From: Trissonchulus latispiculum
Taxonomy: Eukaryota; Nematoda; Enoplea; Enoplida; Ironidae
DNA length: 64,000 nt
Reading direction: 5' to 3'
Assembly: GCA_030248195.1 (NCBI GenBank)
Contig: JASAND010028470.1
Span: forward strand, 1-64,000
The position numbers and the translations under genes are program-made. Of the stretch, positions 23,147 to 34,974 are shown in pieces (positions within the stretch are counted from its first letter, which is position 1; every line of letters starts with the position of its first letter). The notes beneath the pieces were generated by a model. The model was given only the letters and a program-made list of their open reading frames with translations, was not told the DNA's origin and made no database searches.

Positions 23147-23225
23147 GCAAAAAGCCAAGATGAGCGCTACGAATTAGTCCATAATTTCTAGGGCCATATA
23201 TATCGACGTATTTTCTTAGATTTGC

Positions 23226-23650
23226 TTAAGGTGGTGATTCCCTTTGGATACATCAAAATTGAACCGTTATTGCACACTCATTACTTGAAACTAAGAAGCC
23301 ATTTTTACATCAAAACGGAGCTTAAGATTTTACCTTTTTAATGAATACAAAGAAACCAATTTTGGTTTTCGAAAAATTTTACTGTAGTTTACGAGAAATG
23401 TAATTTTCTAGTTTTTTGCAGACTGAAGTTTTCGTGAGACATTGGCTAGATCATTCTATACCTATATCAAATAGCTGCGGTCTCTTTTTTAATTGTGAAT
23501 TCGATTTTCGTTAAGGAAAAAGTAGCTAAAATGTAAGCACAAACATAATTTTGCCTTTTTCCAACGTTGACAGGCAACTATTTTAGCTAGAAAGCAGCAA
23601 TCGTGGCAACTAAAAAAGGGTCCCGGGATATTTTTGTATAGAACACATCT
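23226..23650. mobile_element. Partial TTAAGGTGGTG-ended element
   Basis: The left tip TTAAGGTGGTGATTCCC is followed by sequence (attacttgaaactaagaagcc, aaaaaagggtcc) that reappears inverted at 46400-47065. No right tip was found. Confidence 0.5.
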
Positions 23651-24442
23651 GTTAAGTTTAGGTTCCAGTCAGCCGTCTAGGTTGCATTGCATAGTAAAAT
23701 CTCTACACATTGCAAAATTTCAACAATAACACAGGCTCTCCAAACTGATAAAACTGCTAACCGCTGGAAAAAAATTGGTCATATTTTTAGCTACGTTTTG
23801 TATGATAGCAGTTTGCGGAATAGGAACTGGATGATGGCCATGCCTTCGATAATTGGTTTCTGTGAGATTTTCAAATCGACACCCTTCGTTCAATTTTACG
23901 ATTGCGTAGCATTCCGAAGAAATGCATTAATCTGATTTCTGCAAAAAACTATGCACCACCTACAGCACCATCCATTTGTAGGTCACCCGTCACTCTGTTG
24001 AAGGTGTTACTAAATGTTTTACGTATCCAACAGGAACCCCAGACAAGACAATAATATAGAAGTGCACTTCTATTCTCAAAAAAGCAAGTCTTTTGAGGTA
24101 AGCTTTCACGATTCAATCCATGACACGGCATTCAACTCTACTAACACTCCAAACTAGGAAACGGTATCCAAGCAGTTTTAGCACCATACAACTACTTGAA
24201 GATTAGTCAGTACACAAATCACATTCTAGGCGGCAATTTTCATACCGAAAAACCTCACGGAAACAGCTAAATAAGCCGAAAAAGAATATATATATATCTG
24301 TCAACCTTTACTCAAGTACAAAATAATTTACTACGTTAAATTTCAACAACACAGGCTCTACAAACTGGTAAAACTGCTAACATGGTGAAAATGTCAAATC
24401 AATCACAAAAATTGCAATGACAGTAATAGTACATTTTTATTT
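23651..24442. other. Non-coding sequence downstream of TMEM86-like gene
   Basis: Part of the repeat family continues (tttcaacaa, acaggctct, aaactg at 23717-23757 and again at 24341-24371), a direct repeat about 625 bp apart. No gene was recognised. Confidence 0.4.
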
Positions 24443-24656
24443 TTAAGAAGTCTTCATAATTTTGGTATTGAATCTATTACTTCTGGTGTCCAGCAAGATG
24501 CCGACAAAGATCAAAGATTCGGCCATGTAGTAGGTTATCAATATCCAAAGCTGAGATTTGGGTATGGCTACAGTATAAGCATCCAAGACAATAATAGAAT
24601 CAGAAATTACGAAAGATAAATAGCCCAGGAATCGACAAAACGATCCGGCAGTTGGT
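24443..24656 (-). CDS. TMEM86: TMEM86/YhhN-like protein, exon 2 (C-terminal)
   Basis: Acceptor cttatttttag; the exon's first base completes the codon split by exon 1 (GT|A, Val181). It then encodes 70 residues to a TGA. GYLSFVISDS and ILITYYMAESL are the two C-terminal signature segments of the YhhN family (SD motif at residues 199-200; YYxAxxL in the last membrane helix). The tail after LLDTRS is basic and probably cytosolic. Phase and motifs both support the join to 26678-27219. Confidence 0.9.
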
Positions 24657-24815
24657 CTAAAAATAAGCAAAACTACGACAGGTTAAAAGATACGCAATAT
24701 AAATACAACGCACAGCTATAACAAGACACAAATACTGCACAATTCTAGAATAAGACGAGTAACTCGATAAGCTTCTTCTATCATATTTGCCCAATGGTGC
24801 TCTGATCAGTAGAGC

Positions 24816-25394
24816 CAAGAGTGCATAATTGCACTATATATAAGAAGAAGAGTAAGCCACTAGAGGGCTCCTCTTCTTGGCATTGCGTAACGGTGCTCCG
24901 ACCACAATACGCGAATGTTCCCCCGTTTGGTGGGGGGGTCGCTCTCTACGACAAAGCATACCCCCCCTCCGTTTGGTGGGGGGGGGGGGGGTAGCAGAAA
25001 AGAGGTCCCCGTTTGGTGGGGGGGGGGTAGCAAAGAGAGGTCCCCGTTTGGTGGGGGGGGTATGCAAAAGGGGTCCCCGTTTGGTGGGGGGTATACAAAA
25101 AGGGGTCCCCGTATGGGGGGGGTCGCCAACAGCCAATCAGATTCAGCCAATCTTAGCTTGACTTGGCGACCCCCCCCCCCAAACGGGGACCCCTTTCTGC
25201 CTACCCCCCACCAAACGGGGACCCCTTTTGCCTACCCCCCCCCCCCACCAAACGGGGACCCCTTTTGCATACCCCTCCACCAAACGGGGGAACATTCGCG
25301 TATTGTGGTCGGAGCACCGTTACGCAATGAGAAGAAGAGGAGCCCTCTAGTGGCTTACTCTTCTTCTAATATATAGTGCAATTATGCACTCTTG
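24816..25394. mobile_element. CAAGAGTGCATAAT fold-back, 7-bp TSD
   Basis: CAAGAGTGCATAATTGCAC and its exact complement bound the element, with GTAGAGC duplicated at 24809-24815 and 25395-25401. Arms of about 130 bp (including cgttacgcaatg and ggagcaccg) are followed by tandem poly-G/C units containing ccaaacgggg. It belongs to the same family as 32004-32433 and 59149-59489. It appears to be inserted in the tip of the neighbouring CCGGCCGG element. Confidence 0.9.
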
Positions 25395-25401
25395 GTAGAG
25401 C

Positions 25402-25645
25402 TGTTGGCTAGCCGAGGAAAACCCGGCCGTCCGGCGGCCGGGAGCAGCCGGCCGGCCGGCCGGCCGGTCTTCAGAAAAAGGGCTCTACCTGATTTTATCT
25501 GTTATACATAACCAGGACTAACTCTATGCATCAATTAATGCTAAAGATTTTGCAAAATACAAGAAAAATAGGGCAAAACTGGTGCCGGCCGGCCTTTTTT
25601 GACCCGGCCGGCCGAGTCAAAAAACCGGCCGGGCAACAACACTAC
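25402..25645. mobile_element. CCGGCCGG-rich MITE (TAG-type ends)
   Basis: The right end GCAACAACACTA, in complement TAGTGTTGTTGC, resembles TAGAGCTGTTGG at the left, where TAGAGC belongs to the 7-bp duplication of the adjacent fold-back. The subterminal zones are tandem CCGGCCGG palindromes around an AT-rich core. The presumed 8-bp target duplication is poor, so the boundaries are tentative. Confidence 0.55.
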
Positions 25646-26677
25646 TGGAGACCCGGTTTAGCTCTGACAAAACTCCAAAATATCTGAATAAAATTTGATT
25701 TGCCAACAAACGGCTAAATTTTTATATCCTTGCTTCACCACCGTTAAAAGATAGCCTATGGTAAACATTTCTCAAGGTTTATGAAAAATTAAAATAAGAT
25801 TGTGGCAAAACGAAAGTAGAAATAAAAAGCCAAACCTATAAGTTATTCGTCCAAAAAATTTTGCACTACGCACTACTTAGAAAAAAAACTAAAAACTTGA
25901 CCAACGGTGGGACTTTTAAAATTTGGTTTTTATGTGCACTGAGAAATTCAATCAGTTGCACAATATTAGGTCTGTTGGCAACAATAATTCGCAAAAGAAT
26001 GTTTTAAGCAAATCTATGCAGTACAAGAATGAGGCAAACCGATGTGACTAAATAATATTCTGCTGGAGACCATATTAAACGAACCTCAAGCCGCGAAACT
26101 TCTGAAGTGCAAGATAAATTTTAAGACAATTGCAAATTCTGCATGAGCACCATATAAAAATTAGACAAAAAATTTTAGTTTTAAGTCAAAAATATCTAAA
26201 ATTTGTAATAAATTAAGAAAACCGGGTCAATACCGGATATACCCATAGTAAATTTTAGCTCATTTGGTCAAGTTTTAAGGAATTTGAGTGGTGGGGGGTA
26301 ATCGAGATAAGACCCCTCTTTCGGAGGCAGCAGCCAATCAGCTTACTAAAGCTAGTAAGTAAGCAGGGGTAGACTGTCACCAGAACCTCCCTCAAATTAA
26401 GAGGGCCTTTATATGCAATCTGAACGGCTGTTGACTACCTTACCACAAACTGAAATCGGGTTAACACAGTAGTTCCTTAGAAAAGGTGTCCATAGATCTA
26501 GGGCATACCCATAGGAGTGGATGGGGCGCTCCCCTACTTTTAAACTTGAAGTACACCCAGATTTATCTGTTTACATGAATGCCCGATTTATCCATTTGTC
26601 GGTAACATACGTATACACAACTTACTAGCTGTCAACTACTTCTAGAAGACAAGTTTCAACTGGATGCGTTAACTTAC

Positions 26678-27219
26678 ACGAACATATGATGTAGAATTGT
26701 CAGTCCGAAGGTTATGCTCAACACAAAGCTGTATGCAACAACAGTAAGCTTAAGAGCCAGATAGGAAATGTGGGATAACGTAAGCCACATAATGGTAGTT
26801 TGAAGCAGCGTAACTCCAACCGTAATTCTTAAAATCCAAGGACTATTTGATGACAAATTGGAGAACTGTTCAAAAGAATAAACATTTAGGATATGAGCAA
26901 TGGCAAAGCAGATGGTCCCCAGTAAAAATCTGTCCTCAGAAACAGAGCGGGCAGCAAGAAGCCAATCACCAAGTGTGGACCACAATATACCACCCACAGC
27001 GCACCAACATCGGGCTTTGGTTCCACTGGATCCTCCGGACGGTACTGTTACAGTAAACAGTGCTGCCGTTACGGTCAACACTACCATAGGCAGAAGCTTA
27101 GTCACAGTGTAGTGCCAACCACCCCATTCTCCACGAGCCAGCGTTGCCATGTTTTGTTGAAAGAAAATCAAGCAAGCAATCACCGTTGGTACCAGGTGCA
27201 GGAAGCACTGTTTCTCCAT
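26678..27219 (-). CDS. TMEM86: TMEM86/YhhN-like protein, exon 1
   Basis: Encodes residues 1-180 plus two bases before donor gtaagt. An in-frame TAG lies upstream of the ATG, and the context acaATGg is good. It is a multi-spanning membrane protein with hydrophobic segments near residues 5-22, 42-60, 73-89, 98-114, 129-148 and 152-176. Family motifs are KLLPM (41-45), LGDWLL (83-88, Asp85) and FLLGTICFAIAH (98-109). With exon 2 the protein is about 251 residues, normal for the family. Animal TMEM86 proteins are lysoplasmalogenases of internal membranes that cleave the vinyl-ether bond of lysoplasmalogens; that activity is assumed from family membership. Plus-strand frames opposite it are antisense shadows. 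Confidence 0.92.
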
Positions 27220-27483
27220 TGTTTCTGACGTCAGTCGATCACCCTAGGAATGAACTAAAACTAGTACAAGTTTACAGAACAAACCAGCACAAACCGAATA
27301 GCCATGTATTTAAAACCGGTTATTCTTGTAACAGTTTATCTTCTTTTATATTTGCTAGTTTTATTTATTACAATTTGCTGAATCCAATCTTGTAAACAGA
27401 GTCTATCCATTAACGGCACCAATGTAATATTATAAAGACTTACGTAGTATATACATTTCATAAAATGCAGGACCAGTGGCGAT

Positions 27484-27815
27484 ATTTGCATTTTGGCGAA
27501 ATGTCGCTAACTAACGGCGATTACCGCCAACTTTGGTGAAATGTTGGAACCGAGTTGGCGAAAAAAGGCTGCACAGGTACATTTCGCGAAAAGTTTGGGA
27601 CGTTTCGCCAAAGTTGGCGGAAAAGTGCGATCACAGTTCGCGATAAAGTAGCAGCAGCAGATTATTTCGCGAAGGACTTGGAACTGTTCGTCAAAGTTTA
27701 GGAAATGTCCCAACAATCTTGGCGAACGAATACAAAATGAATACGTATAGTTCGCCAAAAGAAAGGGACATTTCGCCAAAGTCGGCGGAAAAGTGCGAAC
27801 AGAGTTAGCAGATAA
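27484..27815. repeat. GGCGAAA/TTTCGCC-rich degenerate repeat upstream of TMEM86
   Basis: Blocks such as tttcgccaaagttggcggaa and gcggaaaagtgcgaacagag recur about 169 bp apart in both orientations. It lies about 270 bp upstream of the TMEM86 start and may be a decayed MITE with TTTCGCC subterminal motifs. Confidence 0.55.
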
Positions 27816-28981
27816 AGATTTTATAAAGTATATAACCATGTGGAGGCAAAGGAGTTCAGCTTGTTTTGCTTGGAACGTGCTTATTTTGGGAAAATGCTAC
27901 AATCCTTCATCCGCCACCTCTACAGGTTACGATTCCCCACCCCATGAACTTCACCAGCAATTTGAAATAAATAATTTCGCCTAAATGTTTTGGTGTCCAG
28001 TTTGTATTTGCCAGTGTAACTGCGTTGATTTTGATTCCTGTCGCTGGCTTTGTTAGTTTTTATCTTTTAGGCTAGCTTTGTCTATTCATTTGACCGTGTA
28101 AATCTCTCACTTCTGAGGGTGAAATTGAGGTGCCAACTTGACATGATGTAAATTTTGGTGTACAGCTGTGTTGTAACTCATTTGTACGTATATAATTTAC
28201 TGTAACTGGATGAATTTTGTATTCGAACTTTAAATTTGAAACACGTACTCATAGGTATTCAAATTTAATTTTTTAAATTGAAAATATATAAAGTGTGTCA
28301 TTTTTAAAATAAGAACCTTTGAAGTAAATCTCACACACATTGTATGTATGTATATATATGCTATGTCCTTATGCTAATTATTTCTGCTACAGAAAATTTT
28401 CAACAATTGCCTGGAACCGATGATTTTGAAGATCCGCAAGAACAAGAATTCCAAAATTCATTCACGACAAATCTAAACATTCTAAAATTATAAAAATCTA
28501 TGTTGTATCTACGATCAACTATATAAAGCTGGACAAGCTGTATGTATAAGTTTGCTCTTACAAGCGTTGACTTTATTTTAAAAATCAAGTATCGTAATCG
28601 CAACGGTTGCACAGTCACACTCAAGGTTTACACAGCGGCACCCGCGATCTGCACAGCGGTACATACTTTTGCACTCCGCCATTAAAGCTTTTGCAGAGCG
28701 GCACTATTACGAAAGTTGTTCAGTCTATTAAGAACTTTCAACTGATTGTTGGCATTGGATAATACAGATTTTCGTGTTCTGGGATTAGATGAGTTTTCAG
28801 GAGTTATTTCAATTACAAAAGTTACAAAGGATTTCAAATGACACCTTAATATGGACATCGAAGAAAAGATTTGATGTTCTATTTTATCGTAAAAATAAAA
28901 TTTGAATGCGTAATTCCGAATGTTTTTGATTACTGAAAGCTCATGTTCCGAACTACTCCAAGGTAAAACACGCACTGACAC
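27816..28981. other. Non-coding, AT-rich
   Basis: No gene or element was recognised. Open frames here are short and of low-complexity composition. Confidence 0.35.
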
Positions 28982-29091
28982 TAGGGTCTGATTTTCGTGA
29001 GGGGTGGGCCGTTAGCGAGCAGAGCATAGTTTTCGCTCTGATAACATAGAGTGTGCCTCGTGGCACACTCTTATATTATGTACTCTTGATA
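28982..29091. mobile_element. Right half of a CAAGAGTAC fold-back
   Basis: The strings tagggtctgattttcgtgag, gtgggccgttagcgagcaga and the tip attatgtactcttg match the right arm of 59149-59489 almost base for base. The left half is absent. Confidence 0.8.
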
Positions 29092-30940
29092 TTACTAATT
29101 GCTGATCACTGTAGACAATGAAAGACAACGTCGAAGCAAATGACTCTTATTTCATTCATGAATGGCCGAAAGTCCGAAACTAATATGTGATACGTTTACT
29201 GTACTTTTCAGTGTAATCAAGACACATTAACAGAACAAGTGTAAAGAGCAGTCGCAAGTAAACCTGGTACGAACAGCTACATACCATTACATTACAGGAA
29301 AACGTGAATGGAGACCGGATAAGTGCAGATCCAAAACAAAGACGGGGGCGACCTACACTAAATAATGATAATTAATGAACTAATATTTTTCCTCGATTCC
29401 TAAGAGTATATAGCTTGCTTTGCTCTTATTTGTTCTCTACACAGCCCGGCACCCAGTGGCGGCTTAGGTTACGCTCAGTGACTCGCCGCGTAAGCAAAGC
29501 TTTAAAACACAGCTTAAAGCTATAAGACAATTACAAATAGGAGCTTTTAACAAAAACGAGAAGTATACAAATGTGACGAAATTAAACGAAACGAACAATT
29601 TATAAAAAAATATTGATAGATGAAATACTTGAGTATTAAGTATCTTAATTCTATCAATAAGCAACCAGCAATTAACACAAAAATTCAAAATTTTTGTGCT
29701 ACTTTTTGTTTAGTGAGAGAATATTAAATCAGAATCTTGATCAGATATTCTGCAGATCAGTTTCATCTACCAATTGGACAAAGCGTTTTGAATTAAAGAC
29801 AATTCAAAACACAAAACATACAACATACTTTGTTTACTGCAGGAGAAGCAGAGGACTGAACAATAACAATAGCTATGTAGTTTATCTTACAACTCAAATG
29901 AAGAATAACTTCTTACGTCTCATGAAGATGTTTGAAGCTCAAATCTAATAAATTGTAGTTATAATTTCCCGTTAGGGTTTAGATTGCAATAGGCAATGCC
30001 AAATTATTCCCACTTACTGAATTGAAGCCACTTACTGGCATCATTGGTCTTTTTTAATTGGCTTTAAATTTTGCATCGTTTTGTTTCGTTTTGAATCCTG
30101 AGCATTGTAACTACCATGGAATAGGAGCATAAAAAGTTGCAGTGACTCAAACCTAACTAAAATCAGTCAATATTCAAAAGCGAAACTAATCCCAAAATTA
30201 GGCCATCGATCAATGTCTTTCAAACAAGAAAAAGTAGCAAGCGTTTCTTCGTAGGAAGCCCCCCAACTCCGCGTCCTCTGTCATTTTTCAAGAAACAGAA
30301 TACGAATGCCATAAACAGAAAAGCTCTGAACAAATAACTTTTCTGTTGAATAAAACAACGAACTGTACAGCTTCTCCTTCAAATTCTGTTAAGAGGCATT
30401 TAAACAGCAAATCTGTGACACAACAGGTTTGCATCCATAAAATGCCTCTGCAGTAAAACGTCATAATATATCCGTTTTGACGGCGAGCCTGCTGATTAAT
30501 TATGTTGCTTCTCAGAGATACTTTAGAACATAGTCGGGCCATAGTTTGTACTAAAATCAAATAGCAGTAAACAATTAATATTACTGTTTACAAACTATGG
30601 CAAATGGCAGTAAGTAAAATTCTTAAGAGAATACTCTGAAAGCAAGCCATTTTTCTCAAGGTTGAATATATCCGTACAGCGCAGTGGCGAACCAGGGTGT
30701 CGTGACCGGGGAGCAGGGGAGCCAATTTTTACCGGAGGTCTGTTGAAGGCATTTTCTAATTTAAAATAAAATCCTTCTTCGAATATTTAACTGTTTTCAT
30801 TCTGAAGAACTAAAAAATTTTTATAAACATAAGACAAAAACTGAATTTTCTGCGCGAATACGGATGAGTTTCACGCTTTGTCTTCATGAAAAATTAATAA
30901 GCTATTATTAAGATGAAAAAAGTGTATAGAACGTTGTTGT
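29092..30940. other. Non-coding sequence with one small perfect hairpin
   Basis: At 30539-30600, ccatagtttgta and tacaaactatgg pair perfectly around a 38-bp loop. Otherwise nothing was recognised. Confidence 0.4.
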
Positions 30941-31530
30941 TTTTTGCCCCTTTTTCGTTGTTGTTTTTTGCCCCTTTTTAAAGTTTTCTCTTTGCATGTG
31001 CAAATTACAAGAAAAGTGTTTCATAAACCCTCAAGTGGGACTTGCGGACTTGCACTTGAACTGCAAGTTGCAAGTTGTCCGCTAACACTTGCTGTCAGAA
31101 TCTGTTTCATAAACATCGTCAGTACATGTACTTGCAACTTGCACTTGCGGTGCAAGTGGTTGAGTGAATTTTCACTGAACAAATGGAACAAAAATTGCTA
31201 TAACTTATTGTAATTTTAATATTTTTTGGAAAAATTTTATGACAATACTCTTTGGATTGTTGTCGTAATACATTGCTAATTTCAAACAATTTCTTTAAGT
31301 TTTGAAATTTATATGAATTTTCAAATATTTTTGGTTAATTTTTTGAAGATCAGCTACTTTCCAACTTGCACTTGCACTTGAGTTTACAAGTTGTCAAGTC
31401 TTGCAACTTGCTTAGCTAAGTTCCGCAAGTAGCAGGAAAAGTTTTATGAGACACTGACAACTTGAACTTGCAATTCAAGTGCAAGTGCAAGCTCAAGTGC
31501 AAGTTCAAGCTGCAAGATTTTTTATGAAAC
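30941..31530. repeat. ACTTGCA-rich element with TTTCATAAA / TTTATGAAAC ends
   Basis: A short duplicated tract (gttgttttttgcccctttt) precedes it. Dozens of ACTTGCA/TGCAAGT motifs cluster at both ends (31030-31160 and 31365-31515). The right end tttatgaaactggcccc resembles the GGGGCCAGTTTCATAAA tip of known invertebrate MITEs. Confidence 0.6.
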
Positions 31531-32003
31531 TGGCCCCAGCTGTTCGCTGCAAAAACTCCCTCATCGGCATCAGTTTAACTAGCGCTGACGTAAAGGTGAA
31601 ATGGAGGAACCAATTTACCGTTCAGCTCCCCAGAAAATTCATCAAATGTAACTTGTTCACTACGTCATTTAAGACGAGAAATCATTAGTTTCTACTTAAC
31701 TTATAGTCTCTTTTATTTATTGGAAAATAATTTTTGCGGAAAAGATATGACAAACCCAGCCAGAACCAAGGTATATCTTTACCAAATTTTAGCTAAATAG
31801 CTTGGTCAGGTTTTACAATAGCCGAGCACCCGGGCCCCGACAAATTGGGAGTTGTATTGACGTTGATGAACAATGTACGTGATTAATATTTAAATTTTTC
31901 AATATTATAAAGCAATTGTTGGACAGCGACATAGTCATTGAACCAGGCCACCGGACCGGATAAGTAATATTTTAGAAATCCCTGATACTGATGCTCCTAC
32001 CAC
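31531..32003. other. Non-coding sequence
   Basis: Nothing was recognised apart from the CTACCAC target site at its right edge (31997-32003). Confidence 0.4.
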
Positions 32004-32433
32004 CAAGAGTACATACACATAAGAGTATGACAAGCGTCATACGCTATGTATTATGAGCTCGCTACATCCTCTGCACGCTATCGGCTAACCCCCCCCCCAT
32101 AAATCAGACCCCCCTTGACGCCGCCCCTATACATGTACGGCGTCCAAACGGGGGTCGGTGTCTATGTTAGTATACTTACATGTTAAACTTGACGGGGCCC
32201 CAATTTGTGTATGGGGTTTAAGCTCGTATGATTTACACATCTGTGAACAAAATATACAAGTACGAGCCCGACCCCCCGCTTGGACCCCGTACAGTAGGGC
32301 GGTACGTATAGGGGCGGGGTGAGGGGGGTCTGATTTATGGGGGGGGGTCAGCCGATAGCGCGCATCGGATGTAGCGAGCTCATAATACATAGAGTATACC
32401 AGCTGTCATACTCTTATGTATTATGTACTCTTG
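32004..32433. mobile_element. CAAGAGTACATA fold-back, perfect 7-bp TSD
   Basis: Ends CAAGAGTACATA and TATGTACTCTTG (with small differences), duplication CTACCAC at 31997-32003 and 32434-32440. The arms include gctatgtattatgagctcgc and its complement, and poly-C/G tracts next to aaatcagaccccc. Confidence 0.92.
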
Positions 32434-32724
32434 CTACCACTAAAAACTTTCGTTCACTAAAAAATGTGGATAGTACACACTGATATAATGAAATTCTACA
32501 TAAGTTGAGCATTCACAGGGAAACTGGAAGGTTAGCTGTTTGTCTAGCAAACTTTGGAACGCTGGATAGACGAGCTAAAAGGCTGTATTAAATTGTTATT
32601 GCTCATCTGCTAAGACATAGCAGCAGCGTACAAATATATACCTAGTTAGTCATCTGGCAAAACAAAATAAGATGCCATAAAATACTTAACTATTTTACAA
32701 CTAAAAGAAAACTGAACTGCCTAC

Positions 32725-32902
32725 CTTGCCATGCTACCAATTCCCATCTGAAAGCCGCCGGGAGCTGCAGAAGCAGGCTGTACCTGTCCGATATCCGGAA
32801 ATCCAAAGACAGGTGTGGCATTTGGATTCTCTGCAGCCACAGCAACCGCAGCAGCACGACCCCTAGCTCTGCCCATTAGTCGAGAACCGCCTCCTCCACG
32901 AC
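32725..32902 (-). CDS. Zinc-finger RNA-binding-type protein, exon c
   Basis: Acceptor ttgattgag is weak, but the phase fits exon b (G|GT, giving SRGRGGGGSR). It encodes RGGGGSRLMGRARGRAAAVA, then an Ala/Pro/Gly-rich stretch ending GGFQMGIGSMA. It either ends at donor AG|gtaggc in phase 2 or reads on for one Arg codon to an in-frame TAG, in which case this is the last exon. RG-rich low-complexity tails are common in RNA-binding proteins. Confidence 0.7.
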
Positions 32903-33639
32903 CTCAATCAAGCAGACAACAAAAAGTTGCATAATAGAATGTCAAAAACCTTTTAACAAACTTCGCATAGCGTGCCAGTTGTCTTGAGTGAAGGTGCTGG
33001 CATTTACGTACATGGGGAGAGAGTGGATGTGGGGGCGCCGCAAGACGAGTTGCTGCTTCTTCATTTGGGACTTCCCCCAAAACCTGAAGTGCCTGGAAAA
33101 TACGTTTTGAGGGTAAAACTTTCGATTTAAACTTTTCCAAAACATGAATTTTATCTGAAATTGTTTCTGGTCCAGCAAGAAACTACTGTTTTGAGCATTC
33201 TTTGGAACCCCCAACCTACAAAAGCTTTGGCCAGGAAAAAGCTATGGGAGAAGGGTAGCGATGTATTCAAGGGGGCAATCATGGGGGTCCTAACCCTTAT
33301 TATTCTCCGGATCCAAAAACAAAGTTTTGCTTTTTAGTGTAAAAAGTCATTTTAAAAATTCGCTTCGGACGTTCTTTTTTCAAAATTCTAGATACTCCCA
33401 TGGAGACGGTGTACCGTGAGTAAAAGACTACCCAGTCTTGGAATCCCACTAGTTCCTCTCAACCTTAACTGATTCCCTGATACCTGATTACTGAAGGAGC
33501 TGGCCTGTGAGGCGCCAACTCACACACGTTGCCCCACCCACTCACCAAACGGTCGGTACCTAAACTGCCAAATGTTTAGGAATTTGGTGTCTAGGATCGT
33601 CTATTTTGATACTAAAATAAAAATTTTGAACACTTTTTA

Positions 33640-33840
33640 GTTTCGTTCCATAGGTGGTCGGCATAGCCTACACTCTGCCTACACCGGTGTAGGCTGGACC
33701 GACGCACTACGCAAGGCGCGTGAAGCGTGCCAACTATAAACACTACGCAGTGCGCGCGAAGCGCGCAAGAGACTTTAGTGCATGCGCAGTGTTTAGTAAG
33801 TAGCATATACGCGGACAACGCGCAGTGTAGTTTTTAGTGT
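33640..33840. repeat. GC-rich degenerate repeat with GCGCGCGAAGCGCGC hairpin
   Basis: Repeated cgcgtgaagcg and gcgcgcgaagcgcgc blocks and the palindrome tacaccggtgta. The hairpin at 33752-33766 again closes on a GAA triloop. No element ends could be paired. Confidence 0.45.
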
Positions 33841-33849
33841 GTAGTACTC

Positions 33850-34193
33850 AGGGTATTTTTTAGGAATTTTTCCCGGGGGGGGGGGGGAGAAATTTTCGGG
33901 GCGGGGGGATTTTTTGCAAAAATGAGCCCAACTGGTATTTTTTGGCGTATTTCGCATGGTGAAACATAAAAGTTCTCAAAATGCAAGGAGTTAAGGTAAA
34001 AATAGCCATTTTTACGAAAATATCTACGCCGAAGAAGGAAAATTTTTAAAAATCTGACCATTTTTAGAAAAAACTGTAGACGTCATTAAGGGGTAAGCCC
34101 AAAATCCGGGGGGGGGCATTTCGGGGAGGAAGGGATTTACGGGGGGGGGGGAGGTCAAGTTCGGGGGGGGGCCGCCCCTGCAAAAAAATACCC
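33850..34193. mobile_element. Poly-G element (AGGAATTTTTCCC type)
   Basis: Same block order as 14311-15320 and 49410-49690: ggggagaaattttcgggg, ttttttgcaaaaatgag, cataaaagttctcaaaatgc, cattaaggggtaagcccaaa. It is uninterrupted where the 14371 MITE sits in the other copy. Confidence 0.7.
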
Positions 34194-34199
34194 TGGTAC

Positions 34200-34656
34200 A
34201 GAACTTTTTTAGTAAGGGGTGGCGCCCCCCACTCGACCCCACCCCCACTTTTTGGGCTTCCCCCCCCACTAGTGGGGGGGACCCAAAAGTGGGGATCTAA
34301 AGTGGTCTAAAATCGCTAAAAATGCAGTAAAAATAGCCTGTTTTCTACATATACTGCTATAACTAAGCTTAAAAGTGCTCAAAAATTGAGTTTGAGTACC
34401 AAAATAGGCTATTTTTGAGTAAAAAATTCCGGCGAAGCCGGAAAAATTTTGAAAAGTTTGACCAAAAGTCCTTAAAATTTGGCATTTTCTGGGAACCTTA
34501 TAGTGAGTGGGAGGGGGGGGAAGCCCGAAAAACTGGGGGGGGCCGAGTGGGGGGGGAGGGGCCGAGTGGGGGGGAGGGGCCGAGTGGGGGGGGAGGCGTC
34601 GAGTGGGGGGGACCCCAAAAAGTGGGGGCGCCCCCCCGCCAGTAAAAAAGCCCAGT
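34200..34656. mobile_element. CTGGGG-family poly-G element
   Basis: Blocks tgctataactaagcttaaaa, the hairpin CCGGCGAAGCCGG (34429-34441), ggcattttctggg and poly-G/C arms match 45214-45639 (opposite orientation) and the copy split at 40103-41412. Confidence 0.75.
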
Positions 34657-34847
34657 ATAAGGTACTAATTTTACTGTATTAAAAAAGTTAGCCCATTTTA
34701 TTCCCCCCACTTAAAGTGCCCCCTATGTTTGCAAAAAACCCCAGATTGCAGCACCCAGAATTAGACTGTTGTAGTATTAGTTCAACTTTAACGTAAGACC
34801 AGGAAAAATTCAACGATATGTAACAATCGAATATAGAATTGTCATAC

Positions 34848-34974
34848 CACGCGATCCCATTGTTCCACCTCCGGCCAAAGCTTCAGCGTGCTTTTTGCCT
34901 TTATAGTGCATTTCTGCTTGAATGGAGCTGTTCAGAGAAATCTTACAGACTGAACAATAATCATACTCTCCGCC
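34848..34974 (-). CDS. Zinc-finger RNA-binding-type protein, exon b (C2H2 finger)
   Basis: 127 nt, acceptor tttgcag, donor G|gtatga; enters phase 0, leaves phase 1. It encodes GGEYDYCSVCKISLNSSIQA, EMHYKGKKHAEALAGGG, TMGSR. The finger is C-x2-C-x12-H-x5-H, the spacing of U1/matrin/JAZ-type fingers (ZNF385, ZNF346, ZFR families) that bind double-stranded or structured RNA. LNS and HYKGKKHA are typical of ZNF385-like fingers. One finger only is visible; others may lie in unseen exons. Family assignment beyond the finger type is not possible. Confidence 0.82.

Larger units (their letters stand above)
24657..26677 (-). other. Single intron of the TMEM86-like gene
   Basis: About 2 kb between donor gtaagt and acceptor tttttag. 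It contains the fold-back at 24816-25394 and the GC-rich MITE at 25402-25645. The remaining 1 kb is AT-rich and unremarkable. Confidence 0.75.
32903..34847 (-). other. Intron of the zinc-finger gene
   Basis: About 1.9 kb. 32903-33639 has nothing recognisable. The rest is a GCGC repeat (33640-33840) and two poly-G elements (33850-34193 and 34200-34656). Confidence 0.6.

Noticed and set aside
24860..25376. Long Pro/Gly-rich open frames
   Set aside because: They run through poly-G/C tracts of a fold-back transposon; similar frames at 34.5, 45.2, 54.2 and 55.3 kb have the same cause.
26847..27112. Plus-strand open frames of 69-70 codons
   Set aside because: Antisense to the well-supported TMEM86 exon, with no motif of their own.
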